Positions 9,732 to 22,620 of a stretch of DNA of 64,000 bases are shown here, piece by piece; the stretch's first letter is position 1, and each line of letters begins with the position of its first letter. A program made the position numbers and the translations under genes. The stretch is taken from assembly GCA_963920635.1 (NCBI GenBank), contig OY987306.1, positions 10,992,001 through 11,056,000 on the forward strand, in the 5' to 3' direction. The DNA is from Pseudeuparius sepicola (lineage: Eukaryota; Arthropoda; Insecta; Coleoptera; Anthribidae). Under the pieces are notes generated by a model. It searched no databases. It saw nothing but the letters and a program-made list of their open reading frames with translations, and was not told the origin of the DNA.

Positions 9732-10334
9732 CAGGGTGATTCAGGAGGAAATGTCAATATTTTAGGTACGTATTCGGGGACCCAAAATAAACATAAAAGT
9801 TCCTATAAACATGGGTCCTATTCCCGGCCGTTACCGAAATACAGGGGTAAACAACATTCAATTTAAGGTTTTTATTACATTATTTATAACAGGTAGGCTA
9901 GGTTTTATAGTTTTCAAAAATGCCACCGTTTACTTCTAAACATAAGTCAGCTCTCTGGTGAATAGCTCGGGTCGCTCTATGAATGGATACGGGCCTGTTT
10001 CTTATAGTTGCTGCTGCATTTATTATTCGATCGAGTAATGCATCTCTAGTGTTTACTTTACTTGAATATACCAATGATTTAAACCACCCCCAAAGACAAT
10101 AATCCAGAGGATTAAGGTCTACTATTGCTAAGCAACAGGAATTTCCGCCTGAATCACCCAAAACCTAGCCTACCTGTTATAAATAATGTAATAAAAACCT
10201 TAAATTGAATGTTGTTTACACCTGTATTTCGGTAACGGCCGGGAATAGGACCCATGTTTATAGGAACTTTTATGTTTATTTTGGGTCCCCGAATACGTAC
10301 CTAAAATATTGACATTTCCTCCTGAATCACCCTG
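9732..10334 (-). mobile_element. Mariner-like deletion derivative, 175-bp TIRs
   Basis: 603 bp bounded by CAGGGTGATTCAGG and its inverse, with TA (TATA) on both sides. The terminal inverted repeats (9732-9906 and 10,160-10,334) are 175 bp and differ at about one position, implying recent origin or arm-to-arm conversion. The 253-bp centre encodes on the minus strand only the last part of a mariner/Tc-type transposase, so it is non-autonomous. Just inside the right TIR there is a second TIR-like start (GGGTGATTCAGGCGGAAAT), so one inner end is a deletion junction joining TIR-like sequence to transposase. Confidence 0.88.
9898..10161 (-). pseudogene. Mariner-type transposase C-terminal relic
   Basis: The open frame of 87 codons starts at TTG, not ATG. 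Its first residues (GDSGGNS) are translated from the TIR-like sequence. From residue about 14 it reads DLNPLDYCLWGWFKSLVY, matching the third-acidic-residue block of insect mariner-like DDE/D transposases (typical form DLxPLDxFLWGYLKxLVY). It then runs through a VNTRDALLDRIINAAATIR-type helix to CLEVNGGIFEN, the usual C terminus. The frame stops inside the other TIR. The first two catalytic residues are absent, so no activity is expected. Confidence 0.85.
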
Positions 10335-10964
10335 TATATTTAAAACAAAAACCAAAGAAACATATCAGGCAGGTATAATAATAATAATTCTCGCCCTCAC
10401 AATACTCCAATCTAGGAGTATTGTGGGGGGAGGGGTGACAATTACTATTATTTAGGATTATTTTTGTCACCACCACCAATAAAACCATATACAAAAACTT
10501 AATGAATAGAAACAAAATAAAAATTAACTCTTATTTAGAAAATACATATCACAGGTCCTTGGTCCTCTTTCAGTCCGGATAAATCACAGATAAACAGTCT
10601 TGGTCATTGTTAATATTCCCAGTCTACCGAACTTGGTTCGGCAATCCGGAAACATGTAATAAAGATAAAATCGAATAGTGAGTTCCTTATCAGCAGATCG
10701 CAATAGCTACAAGTAAGGGAAGCAAATATGTTAGATAGGAAATAATAAAGACAGTTAGGAATTTTTAAACTTCTTGAGTTTTTTAGTATGTCCCTCACTA
10801 ATTCGCTTCCTACCTTTTTTCTCCCTGATATACTTAAAAATAGTTAACCTCACACATTATTTATTAACGAATAAAGCAATTTGACCTATTGTGGATGATG
10901 TTGAAGTAACTCCGGCCATGTCTGAGATTCTTCGCGGACACGCCACCTGCTGCGTCTTCTATTC
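10335..10964. other. No gene identified; one hairpin
   Basis: Contains a perfect 11-bp-arm hairpin at 10,398-10,425 (CACAATACTCC, 6-nt loop, complement). Minus-strand open frames at 10,327-10,515 and 10,610-10,798 lack recognisable motifs. Confidence 0.4.
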
Positions 10965-11619
10965 TCAAATTAAGTTGCCTCCATTCTCCATTTCAACAGT
11001 TTCCATTGTATCTAAAATAATAAAAAGGTGTTATTTTTTACTATCGGTACCACCTATCTTTAAATCGAACAGAAAACTACTACTGGAGTTAAACAATAAA
11101 AAACACATTAAAACACACTAAACACAGAAAATAATAACTGCTGAAAAACAACGACTACTAAGTAGACGGGGCTTTCAGTACGAGCATTGATTAAGACGAA
11201 TTCCTTATTCAATGGTACGAGTCATTTTAGCAGTCGAACGAAACTGGTTCGACTATGCTTTTACTGACTATTGTTATTAATCTAGTGGTAATAACATAGA
11301 CAAGAAGAAACAACAGGAATAAAGGGAATAAATATAACTTGTAACAGTGTCTCTAAAAATAGCCCCCTAACCATACTTTTCACACTGCCTATTCATATTT
11401 GGAATATTCCTCGAATAACACATTGATAATAATTCGGGAAGAAGTGTTATGAGTTATGGCATTAATAGATAATAACATATTTGACTTACCTTGTTCGAGA
11501 TTGTTGATATATTTTTTTATTAAAACTTCAAAATTTGCAGATTCATCGATCGCCCAAGGTGTCTGATCCGGCGATTCTATTGGTCCAACCCTCCAACCCG
11601 TAATGTGTAGGCAACCCGT
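10965..11619 (-). CDS. Candidate last two exons of an unknown gene
   Basis: Minus strand: an open frame (closed upstream by TAA at 11,620-11,622) reads ESPDQTPWAIDESANFEVLI and ends at a consensus donor, CAAG|GTAAGT (exon end 11,490). A good acceptor, TTTATTATTTTAG, ends at 11,012. Joining them keeps frame and adds 14 more residues (ending NGGNLI) before TGA at 10,965-10,967; the intron would be 478 bp. The true 5' border of the first exon is unknown, as there is no ATG in the open stretch. The protein is not recognised. Its position 130 bp from the satellite edge makes it a possible host gene truncated or flanked by the array. Chance splice signals remain possible. Confidence 0.28.
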
Positions 11620-11845
11620 TTAACATAGGGTCGCGTTCAGAGCAAATATAGCTCACTTTTTGCTACCTTCGATCATACCCTTCGGCCTTCACAACCCGAC
11701 GTAATGGCCGACCTGTGTTGCCAATGCGCCGGACCCAGTTGCATACCCCTGGTTCCATGCACAAGGATATAATAGTACCTAGATTATACCAGGAATCAAT
11801 AATGGCTGCTATTATTTCCGAGGAACATTTACGAACCGAGCCGCG

Positions 11846-12067
11846 TTAGCGGAGAGGGAGTAAAATCCCGAGAGAATAATAGCCATTATTTCGAGTAGTA
11901 TATTCTAATTTATTTACGATTAATTGTACAATTTCTGGAGGTGTACAAGTAATAGACTCTTCATTTTCCTCCATCTCAATACAATAGGGTACTTGACGAA
12001 ATTTTACAAACTTGATAATTAGATCGTTGAGAACCGGTTCAGAACTACTGTTGTTGGAACAATCCAA
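11846..12067 (-). other. 73-codon open frame in each monomer (first copy)
   Basis: A minus-strand frame of 73 codons recurs in 75 of about 80 monomers. In every case the first codon is TTG (plus strand CCAATT, not CCAT). The first ATG is 30 codons in, giving MEENEESITCTPPEIVQLIV. Four monomers have a nonsense change near the start (TTGGATCAATCC at 16,650, 22,909, 27,504 and 39,184), and the last copy is cut by the array edge. The differences I noticed between copies all change the residue (V/L, C/S, C/F, R/L, Y/N, L/R, P/T, stop), which argues against purifying selection. No family is recognised. It is best read as a passive open frame kept by array homogenisation, possibly a fragment of an older transposon gene. 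Confidence 0.6.
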
Positions 12068-12171
12068 TTATTAGGCAATGACTGAGCCACATTCATATTT
12101 GGCGCCATCTGTCGCTAATATACATACTGCTTTCATATTTGTGTGACACTGTCACAGATCGGAAAAGTAGA

Positions 12172-12588
12172 GGTTCCATGCACAAGGATATAATAGTAGA
12201 TTATACCAGGAATCAATAATGGCTGCTATTATTTCCGAGGAACATTTACGAACCGAGCCGCGTTAGCGGAGAGGGAGTAAAATCCCGAGAGAATAATAGC
12301 CATTATTTCGAGTAGTATATTCTACTTTATTTACGATTAATTGTACAATTTCTGGAGGTGTACAAGTAATAGACTCTTCATTTTCCTCCATCTCAATACA
12401 ATAGGGTACTTGACGAAATTTTACAAACTTGATAATTAGATCGTTGAGAACCGGTTCAGAACTACTGTTGTTGGAACAATCCAATTATTAGGCAATGACT
12501 GAGCCACATTCATATTTGGCGCCATCTGTCGCTAATATACATACTGCTTTCATATGTGTGTGACACTGTCACAGATTGGAAAAGTAGA
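12172..12588 (+). repeat. Representative 417-bp V-class monomer
   Basis: Phase set by the array's left edge (GGTTCCATGC). Landmarks in order: an AATAATGGCTGCTATTATTT near-palindrome; CCGCGTTAGCGG and GGGAGTAAAATCCC hairpins; an inverted partner AATAATAGCCATTATT; segment B ends at CTTGATAA; segment A begins AATTAGATCGTTGAG and contains AACCGGTTCAG, GGCGCCATCTGTCGC and the palindrome TGTGACA-C-TGTCACA. No promoter or tRNA-type boxes were recognised. Confidence 0.9.
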
Positions 12589-15500
12589 GGTTCCATGCAC
12601 AAGGATATAATAGTAGATTATACCAGGAATCAATAATGGCTGCTATTATTTCCGAGGAACATTTACGAACCGAGCCGCGTTAGCGGAGAGGGAGTAAAAT
12701 CCCGAGAGAATAATAGCCATTATTTCGAGTAGTATATTCTACTTTATTTACGATTAATTGTACAATTTCTGGAGGTGTACAAGTAATAGACTCTTCATTT
12801 TCCTCCATCTCAATACAATAGGGTACTTGACGAAATTTTACAAACTTGATAATTAGATCGTTGAGAACCGGTTCAGAACTACTGTTGTTGGAACAATCCA
12901 ATTATTAGGCAATGACTGAGCCACATTCATATTTGGCGCCATCTGTCGCTAATATACATACTGCTTTCATATGTGTGTGACACTGTCACAGATTGGAAAA
13001 GTAGAGGTTCCATGCACAAGGATATAATAGTAGATTATACCAGGAATCAATAATGGCTGCTATTATTTCCGAGGAACATTTACGAACCGAGCCGCGTTAG
13101 CGGAGAGGGAGTAAAATCCCGAGAGAATAATAGCCATTATTTCGAGTAGTATATTCTACTTTATTTACGATTAATTGTACAATTTCTGGAGGTGTACAAG
13201 TAATAGACTCTTCATTTTCCTCCATCTCAATACAATAGGGTACTTGACGAAATTTTACAAACTTGATAATTAGATCGTTGAGAACCGGTTCAGAACTACT
13301 GTTGTTGGAACAATCCAATTATTAGGCAATGACTGAGCCACATTCATATTTGGCGCCATCTGTCGCTAATATACATACTGCTTTCATATGTGTGTGACAC
13401 TGTCACAGATTGGAAAAGTAGAGGTTCCATGCACAAGGATATAATAGTAGATTATACCAGGAATCAATAATGGCTGCTATTATTTCCGAGGAACATTTAC
13501 GAACCGAGCCGCGTTAGCGGAGAGGGAGTAAAATCCCGAGAGAATAATAGCCATTATTTCGAGTAGTATATTCTACTTTATTTACGATTAATTGTACAAT
13601 TTCTGGAGGTGTACAAGTAATAGACTCTTCATTTTCCTCCATCTCAATACAATAGGGTACTTGACGAAATTTTACAAACTTGATAATTAGATCGTTGAGA
13701 ACCGGTTCAGAACTACTGTTGTTGGAACAATCCAATTATTAGGCAATGACTGAGCCACATTCATATTTGGCGCCATCTGTCGCTAATATACATACTGCTT
13801 TCATATGTGTGTGACACTGTCACAGATCGGAAAAGTAGAGGTTCCATGCACAAGGATATAATAGTACCTAGATTATACCAGGAATCAATAATGGCTGCTA
13901 TTATTTCCGAGGAACATTTACGAACCGAGCCGCGTTAGCGGAGAGGGAGTAAAATCCCGAGAGAATAATAGCCATTATTTCGAGTAGTATATTCTAATTT
14001 ATTTACGATTAATTGTACAATTTCTGGAGGTGTACAAGTAATAGACTCTTCATTTTCCTCCATCTCAATACAATAGGGTACTTGACGAAATTTTACAAAC
14101 TTGATAATTAGATCGTTGAGAACCGGTTCAGAACTACTGTTGTTGGAACAATCCAATTATTAGGCAATGACTGAGCCACATTCATATTTGGCGCCATCTG
14201 TCGCTAATATACATACTGCTTTCATATTTGTGTGACACTGTCACAGATCGGAAAAGTAGAGGTTCCATGCACAAGGATATAATAGTAAATTATACCAGGA
14301 ATCAATAATGGCTGCTATTATTTCCGAGGAACATTTACGAACCGAGCCGCGTTAGCGGAGAGGGAGTAAAATCCCGAGAGAATAATAGCCATTATTTCGA
14401 GTAGTATATTCTAATTTATTTACGATTAATTGTACAATTTCTGGAGGTGTACAAGTAATAGACTCTTCATTTTCCTCCATCTCAATACAATAGGGTACTT
14501 GACGAAATTTTACAAACTTGATAATTAGATCGTTGAGAACCGGTTCAGAACTACTGTTGTTGGAACAATCCAATTATTAGGCAATGACTGAGCCACATTC
14601 ATATTTGGCGCCATCTGTCGCTAATATACATACTGCTTTCATATTTGTGTGACACTGTCACAGATCGAAAAAGTAGAGGTTCCATGCACAAGGATATAAT
14701 AGTAGATTATACCAGGAATCAATAATGGCTGCTATTATTTCCGAGGAACATTTACGAACCGAGCCGCGTTAGCGGAGAGGGAGTAAAATCCCGAGAGAAT
14801 AATAGCCATTATTTCGAGTAGTATATTCTAATTTATTTACGATTAATTGTACAATTTCTGGAGGTGTACAAGTAATAGACTCTTCATTTTCCTCCATCTC
14901 AATACAATAGGGTACTTGACGAAATTTTACAAACTTGATAATTAGATCGTTGAGAACCGGTTCAGAACTACTGTTGTTGGAACAATCCAATTATTAGGCA
15001 ATGACTGAGCCACATTCATATTTGGCGCCATCTGTCGCTAATATACATACTGCTTTCATATTTGTGTGACACTGTCACAGATCGGAAAAGTAGAGGTTCC
15101 ATGCACAAGGATATAATAGTAGATTATACCAGGAATCAATAATGGCTGCTATTATTTCCGAGGAACATTTACGAACCGAGCCGCGTTAGCGGAGAGGGAG
15201 TAAAATCCCGAGAGAATAATAGCCATTATTTCGAGTAGTATATTCTAATTTATTTACGATTAATTGTACAATTTCTGGAGGTGTACAAGTAATAGACTCT
15301 TCATTTTCCTCCATCTCAATACAATAGGGTACTTGACGAAATTTTACAAACTTGATAATTAGATCGTTGAGAACCGGTTCAGAACTACTGTTGTTGGAAC
15401 AATCCAATTATTAGGCAATGACTGAGCCACATTCATATTTGGCGCCATCTGTCGCTAATATACATACTGCTTTCATATTTGTGTGACACTGTCACAGATA

Positions 15501-16439
15501 GAAAAAGTAGAGGTTCCATGCACAAGGATATAATAGTAGATTATACCAGGAATCAATAATGGCTGCTATTATTTCCGAGGAACATTTACGAACCGAGCCG
15601 CGTTAGCGGAGAGGGAGTAAAATCCCGAGAGAATAATAGCCATTATTTCGAGTAGTATATTCTAATTTATTTACGATTAATTGTACAATTTCTGGAGGTG
15701 TACAAGTAATAGACTCTTCATTTTCCTCCATCTCAATACAATAGGGTACTTGACGAAATTTTACAAACTTGATAATTAGATCGTTGAGAACCGGTTCAGA
15801 ACTACTGTTGTTGGAACAATCCAATTATTAGGCAATGACTGAGCCACATTCATATTTGGCGCCATCTGTCGCTAATATACATACTGCTTTCATATTTGTG
15901 TGACACTGTCACAGATCGAAAAAGTAGAGGTTCCATGCACAAGGATATAATAGTAGATTATACCAGGAATCAATAATGGCTGCTATTATTTCCGAGGAAC
16001 ATTTACGAACCGAGCCGCGTTAGCGGAGAGGGAGTAAAATCCCGAGAGAATAATAGCCATTATTTCGAGTAGTATATTCTAATTTATTTACGATTAATTG
16101 TACAATTTCTGGAGGTGTACAAGTAATAGACTCTTCATTTTCCTCCATCTCAATACAATAGGGTACTTGACGAAATTTTACAAACTTGATAATTAGATCG
16201 TTGAGAACCGGTTCAGAACTACTGTTGTTGGAACAATCCAATTATTAGGCAATGACTGAGCCACATTCATATTTGGCGCCATCTGTCACTAATATACATA
16301 CTGCTTTCATATTTGTGTGACACTGTCACAGATCGGAAAAGTAGAGGTTCCACGCACAAGGATATAATAGTAGATTATACCAGGAATCAATAATGGCTGC
16401 TATTATTTCCGAGGAACATTTACGAACCGAGCCGCGTTA

Positions 16440-19400
16440 GCGGAGAGGGAGTAAAATCCCGAGAGAATAATAGCCATTATTTCGAGTAGTATATTCTAAT
16501 TTATTTACGATTAATTGTACAATTTCTGGAGGTGTACAAGTAATAGACTCTTCATTTTCCTCCATCTCAATACAATAGGGTACTTGACGAAATTTTACAA
16601 ACTTGATAATTAGATCGTTGAGAACCGGTTCAGAACTACTGTTGTTGGATCAATCCAATTATTAGGCAATGACTGAGCCACATTCATATTTGGCGCCATC
16701 TGTCGCTAATATACATACTGCTTTCATATTTGTGTGACACTGTCACAGATCGGAAAAGTAGAGGTTCCATGCACAAGGATATAATAGTAGATTATACCAG
16801 GAATCAATAATGGCTGCTATTATTTCCGAGGAACATTTACGAACCGAGCCGCGTTAGCGGAGAGGGAGTAAAATCCCGAGAGAATAATAGCCATTATTTC
16901 GAGTAGTATATTCTACTTTATTTACGATTAATTGTACAATTTCTGGAGGTGTACAAGTAATAGACTCTTCATTTTCCTCCATCTCAATACAATAGGGTAC
17001 TTGACGAAATTTTACAAACTTGATAATTAGATCGTTGAGAACCGGTTCAGAACTACTGTTGTTGGAACAATCCAATTATTAGGCAATGACTGAGCCACAT
17101 TCATATTTGGCGCCATCTGTCGCTAATATACATACTGCTTTCATATGTGTGTGACACTGTCACAGATTGGAAAAGTAGAGGTTCCATGCACAAGGATATA
17201 ATAGTAGATTATACCAGGAATCAATAATGGCTGCTATTATTTCCGAGGAACATTTACGAACCGAGCCGCGTTAGCGGAGAGGGAGTAAAATCCCGAGAGA
17301 ATAATAGCCATTATTTCGAGTAGTATATTCTACTTTATTTACGATTAATTGTACAATTTCTGGAGGTGTACAAGTAATAGACTCTTCATTTTCCTCCATC
17401 TCAATACAATAGGGTACTTGACGAAATTTTACAAACTTGATAATTAGATCGTTGAGAACCGGTTCAGAACTACTGTTGTTGGAACAATCCAATTATTAGG
17501 CAATGACTGAGCCACATTCATATTTGGCGCCATCTGTCGCTAATATACATACTGCTTTCATATGTGTGTGACACTGTCACAGATCGGAAAAGTAGAGGTT
17601 CCATGCACAAGGATATAATAGTTGATTATACCAGGAATCAATAATGGCTGCTATTATTTCCGAGGAACATTTACGAACCGAGCCGCGTTAGCGGAGAGGG
17701 AGTAAAATCCCGAGAGAATAATAGCCATTATTTCGAGTAGTATATTCTACTTTATTTACGATTAATTGTACAATTTCTGGAGGTGTACAAGTAATAGACT
17801 CTTCATTTTCCTCCATCTCAATACAATAGGGTACTTGACGAAATTTTACAAACTTGATAATTAGATCGTTGAGAACCGGTTCAGAACTACTGTTGTTGGA
17901 ACAATCCAATTATTAGGCAATGACTGAGCCACATTCATATTTGGCGCCATCTGTCGCTAATATACATACTGCTTTCCTATTTGTGTGACACTGTCACAGA
18001 TCGGAAAAGTAGAGGTTCCATGCACAAGGATATAATAGTAGATTATACCAGGAATCAATAATGGCTGCTATTATTTCCGAGGAACATTTACGAACCGAGC
18101 CGCGTTAGCGGAGAGGGAGTAAAATCCCGAGAGAATAATAGCCATTATTTCGAGTAGTATATTCTACTTTATTTACGATTAATTGTACAATTTCTGGAGG
18201 TGTACAAGTAATAGACTCTTCATTTTCCTCCATCTCAATAGAATAGGGTACTTGACGAAATTTTACAAACTTGATAATTAGATCGTTGAGAACCGGTTCA
18301 GAACTACTGTTGTTGGAACAATCCAATTATTAGGCAATGACTGAGCCACATTCATATTTGGCGCCATCTGTCGCTAATATACATACTGCTTTCCTATTTG
18401 TGTGACACTGTCACAGATCGGAAAAGTAGAGGTTCCATGCACAAGGATATAATAGTAGATTATACCAGGAATCAATAATGGCTGCTATTATTTCCGAGGA
18501 ACATTTACGAACCGAGCCGCGTTAGCGGAGAGGGAGTAAAATCCCGAGAGAATTATAGCCATTATTTAAAGTAGTATATTCTACTTTATTTACGATTAAT
18601 TGTACAATTTCTGGAGGTGTACAAGTAATAGACTCTTCATTTTCCTCCATCTCAATACAATAGGGTACTTGACGAAATTTTACAAACTTGATAATTAGAT
18701 CGTTGAGAACCGGTTCAGAACTACTGTTGTTGGAACAATCCAATTATTAGGCAATGACTGAGCCACATTCATATTTGGCGCCATCTGTCGCTAATATACA
18801 TACTGCTTTCATATTTGTGTGACACTGTCACAGATCGGAAAAGTAGAGGTTCCATGCACAAGGATATAATAGTTGATTATACCAGGAATCAATAATGGCT
18901 GCTATTATTTCCGAGGAACATTTACGAACCGAGCCGCGTTAGCGGAGAGGGAGTAAAATCCCGAGAGAATAATAGCCATTATTTCGAGTAGTATATTCTA
19001 CTTTATTTACGATTAATTGTACAATTTCTGGAGGTGTACAAGTAATAGACTCTTCATTTTCCTCCATCTCAATACAATAGGGTACTTGACGAAATTTTAC
19101 AAACTTGATAATTAGATCGTTGCGAACCGGTTCAGAACTACTGTTGTTGGAACAATCCAATTATTAGGCAATGACTGAGCCACATTCATATTTGGCGCCA
19201 TCTGTCGCTAATATACATACTGCTTTCATATTTGTGTGACACTGTCACAGATCGGAAAAGTAGAGGTTCCATGCACAAGGATATAATAGTACCTAGATTA
19301 TACCAGGAATCAATAATGGCTGCTATTATTTCCGAGGAACATTTACGAACCGAGCCGCGTTAGCGGAGAGGGAGTAAAATCCCGAGAGAATAATAGCCAT

Positions 19401-19700
19401 TATTTCGAGTAGTATATTCTAATTTATTTACGATTAATTGTACAATTTCTGGAGGTGTACAAGTAATAGACTCTTCATTTTCCTCCATCTCAATACAATA
19501 GGGTACTTGACGAAATTTTACAAACTTGATAATTAGATCGTTGAGAACCGGTTCAGAACTACTGTTGTTGGAACAATCCAATTATTAGGCAATGACTGAG
19601 CCACATTCATATTTGGCGCCATCTGTCGCTAATATACATACTGCTTTCATATTTGTGTGACACTGTCACAGATCGGAAAAGTAGAGGTTCCATGCACAAG
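16440..19700. repeat. Intra-array segment duplicated at +6,259 bp
   Basis: Rare variants appear in the same order here and at about 22,700-25,960: GGATCAATCC (16,650 and 22,909), the CAATAGAATAGG change (about 18,240 and 24,499), TTTAAAGTAG with GAATTATAGCC (about 18,560 and 24,820), GTTGCGAACC (about 19,122 and 25,381) and the 4-bp insertion. The offset equals 15 monomers plus 4 bp. Match is lost at the next monomer, where only the right copy has a second insertion. Confidence 0.85.
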
Positions 19701-22620
19701 GATATAATAGTAGATTATACCAGGAATCAATAATGGCTGCTATTATTTCCGAGGAACATTTACGAACCGAGCCGCGTTAGCGGAGAGGGAGTAAAATCCC
19801 GAGAGAATAATAGCCATTATTTCGAGTAGTATATTCTAATTTATTTACGATTAATTGTACAATTTCTGGAGGTGTACAAGTAATAGACTCTTCATTTTCC
19901 TCCATCTCAATACAATAGGGTACTTGACGAAATTTTACAAACTTGATAATTAGATCGTTGAGAACCGGTTCAGAACTACTGTTGTTGGAACAATCCAATT
20001 ATTAGGCAATGACTGAGCCACATTCATATTTGGCGCCATCTGTCGCTAATATACATACTGCTTTCATATTTGTGTGACACTGTCACAGATCGAAAAAGTA
20101 GAGGTTCCATGCACAAGGATATAATAGTAGATTATACCAGGAATCAATAATGGCTGCTATTATTTCCGAGGAACATTTACGAACCGAGCCGCGTTAGCGG
20201 AGAGGGAGTAAAATCCCGAGAGAATAATAGCCATTATTTCGAGTAGTATATTCTAATTTATTTACGATTAATTGTACAATTTCTGGAGGTGTACAAGTAA
20301 TAGACTCTTCATTTTCCTCCATCTCAATACAATAGGGTACTTGACGAAATTTTACAAACTTGATAATTAGATCGTTGAGAACCGGTTCAGAACTACTGTT
20401 GTTGGAACAATCCAATTATTAGGCAATGACTGAGCCACATTCATATTTGGCGCCATCTGTCGCTAATATACATACTGCTTTCATATTTGTGTGACACTGT
20501 CACAGATCGGAAAAGTAGAGGTTCCATGCACAAGGATATAATAGTAGATTATACCAGGAATCAATAATGGCTGCTATTATTTCCGAGGAACATTTACGAA
20601 CCGAGCCGCGTTAGCGGAGAGGGAGTAAAATCCCGAGAGAATAATAGCCATTATTTCGAGTAGTATATTCTAATTTATTTACGATTAATTGTACAATTTC
20701 TGGAGGTGTACAAGTAATAGACTCTTCATTTTCCTCCATCTCAATACAATAGGGTACTTGACGAAATTTTACAAACTTGATAATTAGATCGTTGCGAACC
20801 GGTTCAGAACTACTGTTGTTGGAACAATCCAATTATTAGGCAATGACTGAGCCACATTCATATTTGGCGCCATCTGTCGCTAATATACATACTGCTTTCA
20901 TATTTGTGTGACACTGTCACAGATCGAAAAAGTAGAGGTTCCATGCACAAGGATATAATAGTAGATTATACCAGGAATCAATAATGGCTGCTATTATTTC
21001 CGAGGAACATTTACGAACCGAGCCGCGTTAGCGGAGAGGGAGTAAAATCCCGAGAGAATAATAGCCATTATTTCGAGTAGTATATTCTAATTTATTTACG
21101 ATTAATTGTACAATTTCTGGAGGTGTACAAGTAATAGACTCTTCATTTTCCTCCATCTCAATACAATAGGGTACTTGACGAAATTTTACAAACTTGATAA
21201 TTAGATCGTTGAGAACCGGTTCAGAACTACTGTTGTTGGAACAATCCAATTATTAGGCAATGACTGAGCCACATTCATATTTGGCGCCATCTGTCGCTAA
21301 TATACATACTGCTTTCATATTTGTGTGACACTGTCACAGATCGGAAAAGTAGAGGTTCCATGCACAAGGATATAATAGTAGATTATACCAGGAATCAATA
21401 ATGGCTGCTATTATTTCCGAGGAACATTTACGAACCGAGCCGCGTTAGCGGAGAGGGAGTAAAATCCCGAGAGAATAATAGCCATTATTTCGAGTAGTAT
21501 ATTCTAATTTATTTACGATTAATTGTACAATTTCTGGAGGTGTACAAGTAATAGACTCTTCATTTTCCTCCATCTCAATACAATAGGGTACTTGACGAAA
21601 TTTTACAAACTTGATAATTAGATCGTTGAGAACCGGTTCAGAACTACTGTTGTTGGAACAATCCAATTATTAGGCAATGACTGAGCCACATTCATATTTG
21701 GCGCCATCTGTCGCTAATATACATACTGCTTTCATATTTGTGTGACACTGTCACAGATCGAAAAAGTAGAGGTTCCATGCACAAGGATATAATAGTAGAT
21801 TATACCAGGAATCAATAATGGCTGCTATTATTTCCGAGGAACATTTACGAACCGAGCCGCGTTAGCGGAGAGGGAGTAAAATCCCGAGAGAATAATAGCC
21901 ATTATTTCGAGTAGTATATTCTAATTTATTTACGATTAATTGTACAATTTCTGGAGGTGTACAAGTAATAGACTCTTCATTTTCCTCCATCTCAATACAA
22001 TAGGGTACTTGACGAAATTTTACAAACTTGATAATTAGATCGTTGAGAACCGGTTCAGAACTACTGTTGTTGGAACAATCCAATTATTAGGCAATGACTG
22101 AGCCACATTCATATTTGGCGCCATCTGTCGCTAATATACATACTGCTTTCATATTTGTGTGACACTGTCACAGATCGGAAAAGTAGAGGTTCCATGCACA
22201 AGGATATAATAGTAGATTATACCAGGAATCAATAATGGCTGCTATTATTTCCGAGGAACATTTACGAACCGAGCCGCGTTAGCGGAGAGGGAGTAAAATC
22301 CCGAGAGAATAATAGCCATTATTTCGAGTAGTATATTCTAATTTATTTACGATTAATTGTACAATTTCTGGAGGTGTACAAGTAATAGACTCTTCATTTT
22401 CCTCCATCTCAATACAATAGGGTACTTGACGAAATTTTACAAACTTGATAATTAGATCGTTGAGAACCGGTTCAGAACTACTGTTGTTGGAACAATCCAA
22501 TTATTAGGCAATGACTGAGCCACATTCATATTTGGCGCCATCTGTCGCTAATATACATACTGCTTTCATATTTGTGTGACACTGTCACAGATAGAAAAAG
22601 TAGAGGTTCCATGCACAAGG
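16950..22620. repeat. Intra-array segment duplicated at +15,441 bp
   Basis: Order of variants is reproduced at about 32,390-38,060: CATATGTGTGTGAC with AGATTGG, AGTTGATT, CAATAGAATAGG, TTTAAAGTAG, GTTGCGAACC (two positions), the 4-bp insertion, several AGATCGAAAAAG sites and AGATAGAAAAAG (22,592 and 38,033). The offset is 37 monomers plus 12 bp. The copies part company after 22,620, where the left one has GGATCAATCC. Confidence 0.85.
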
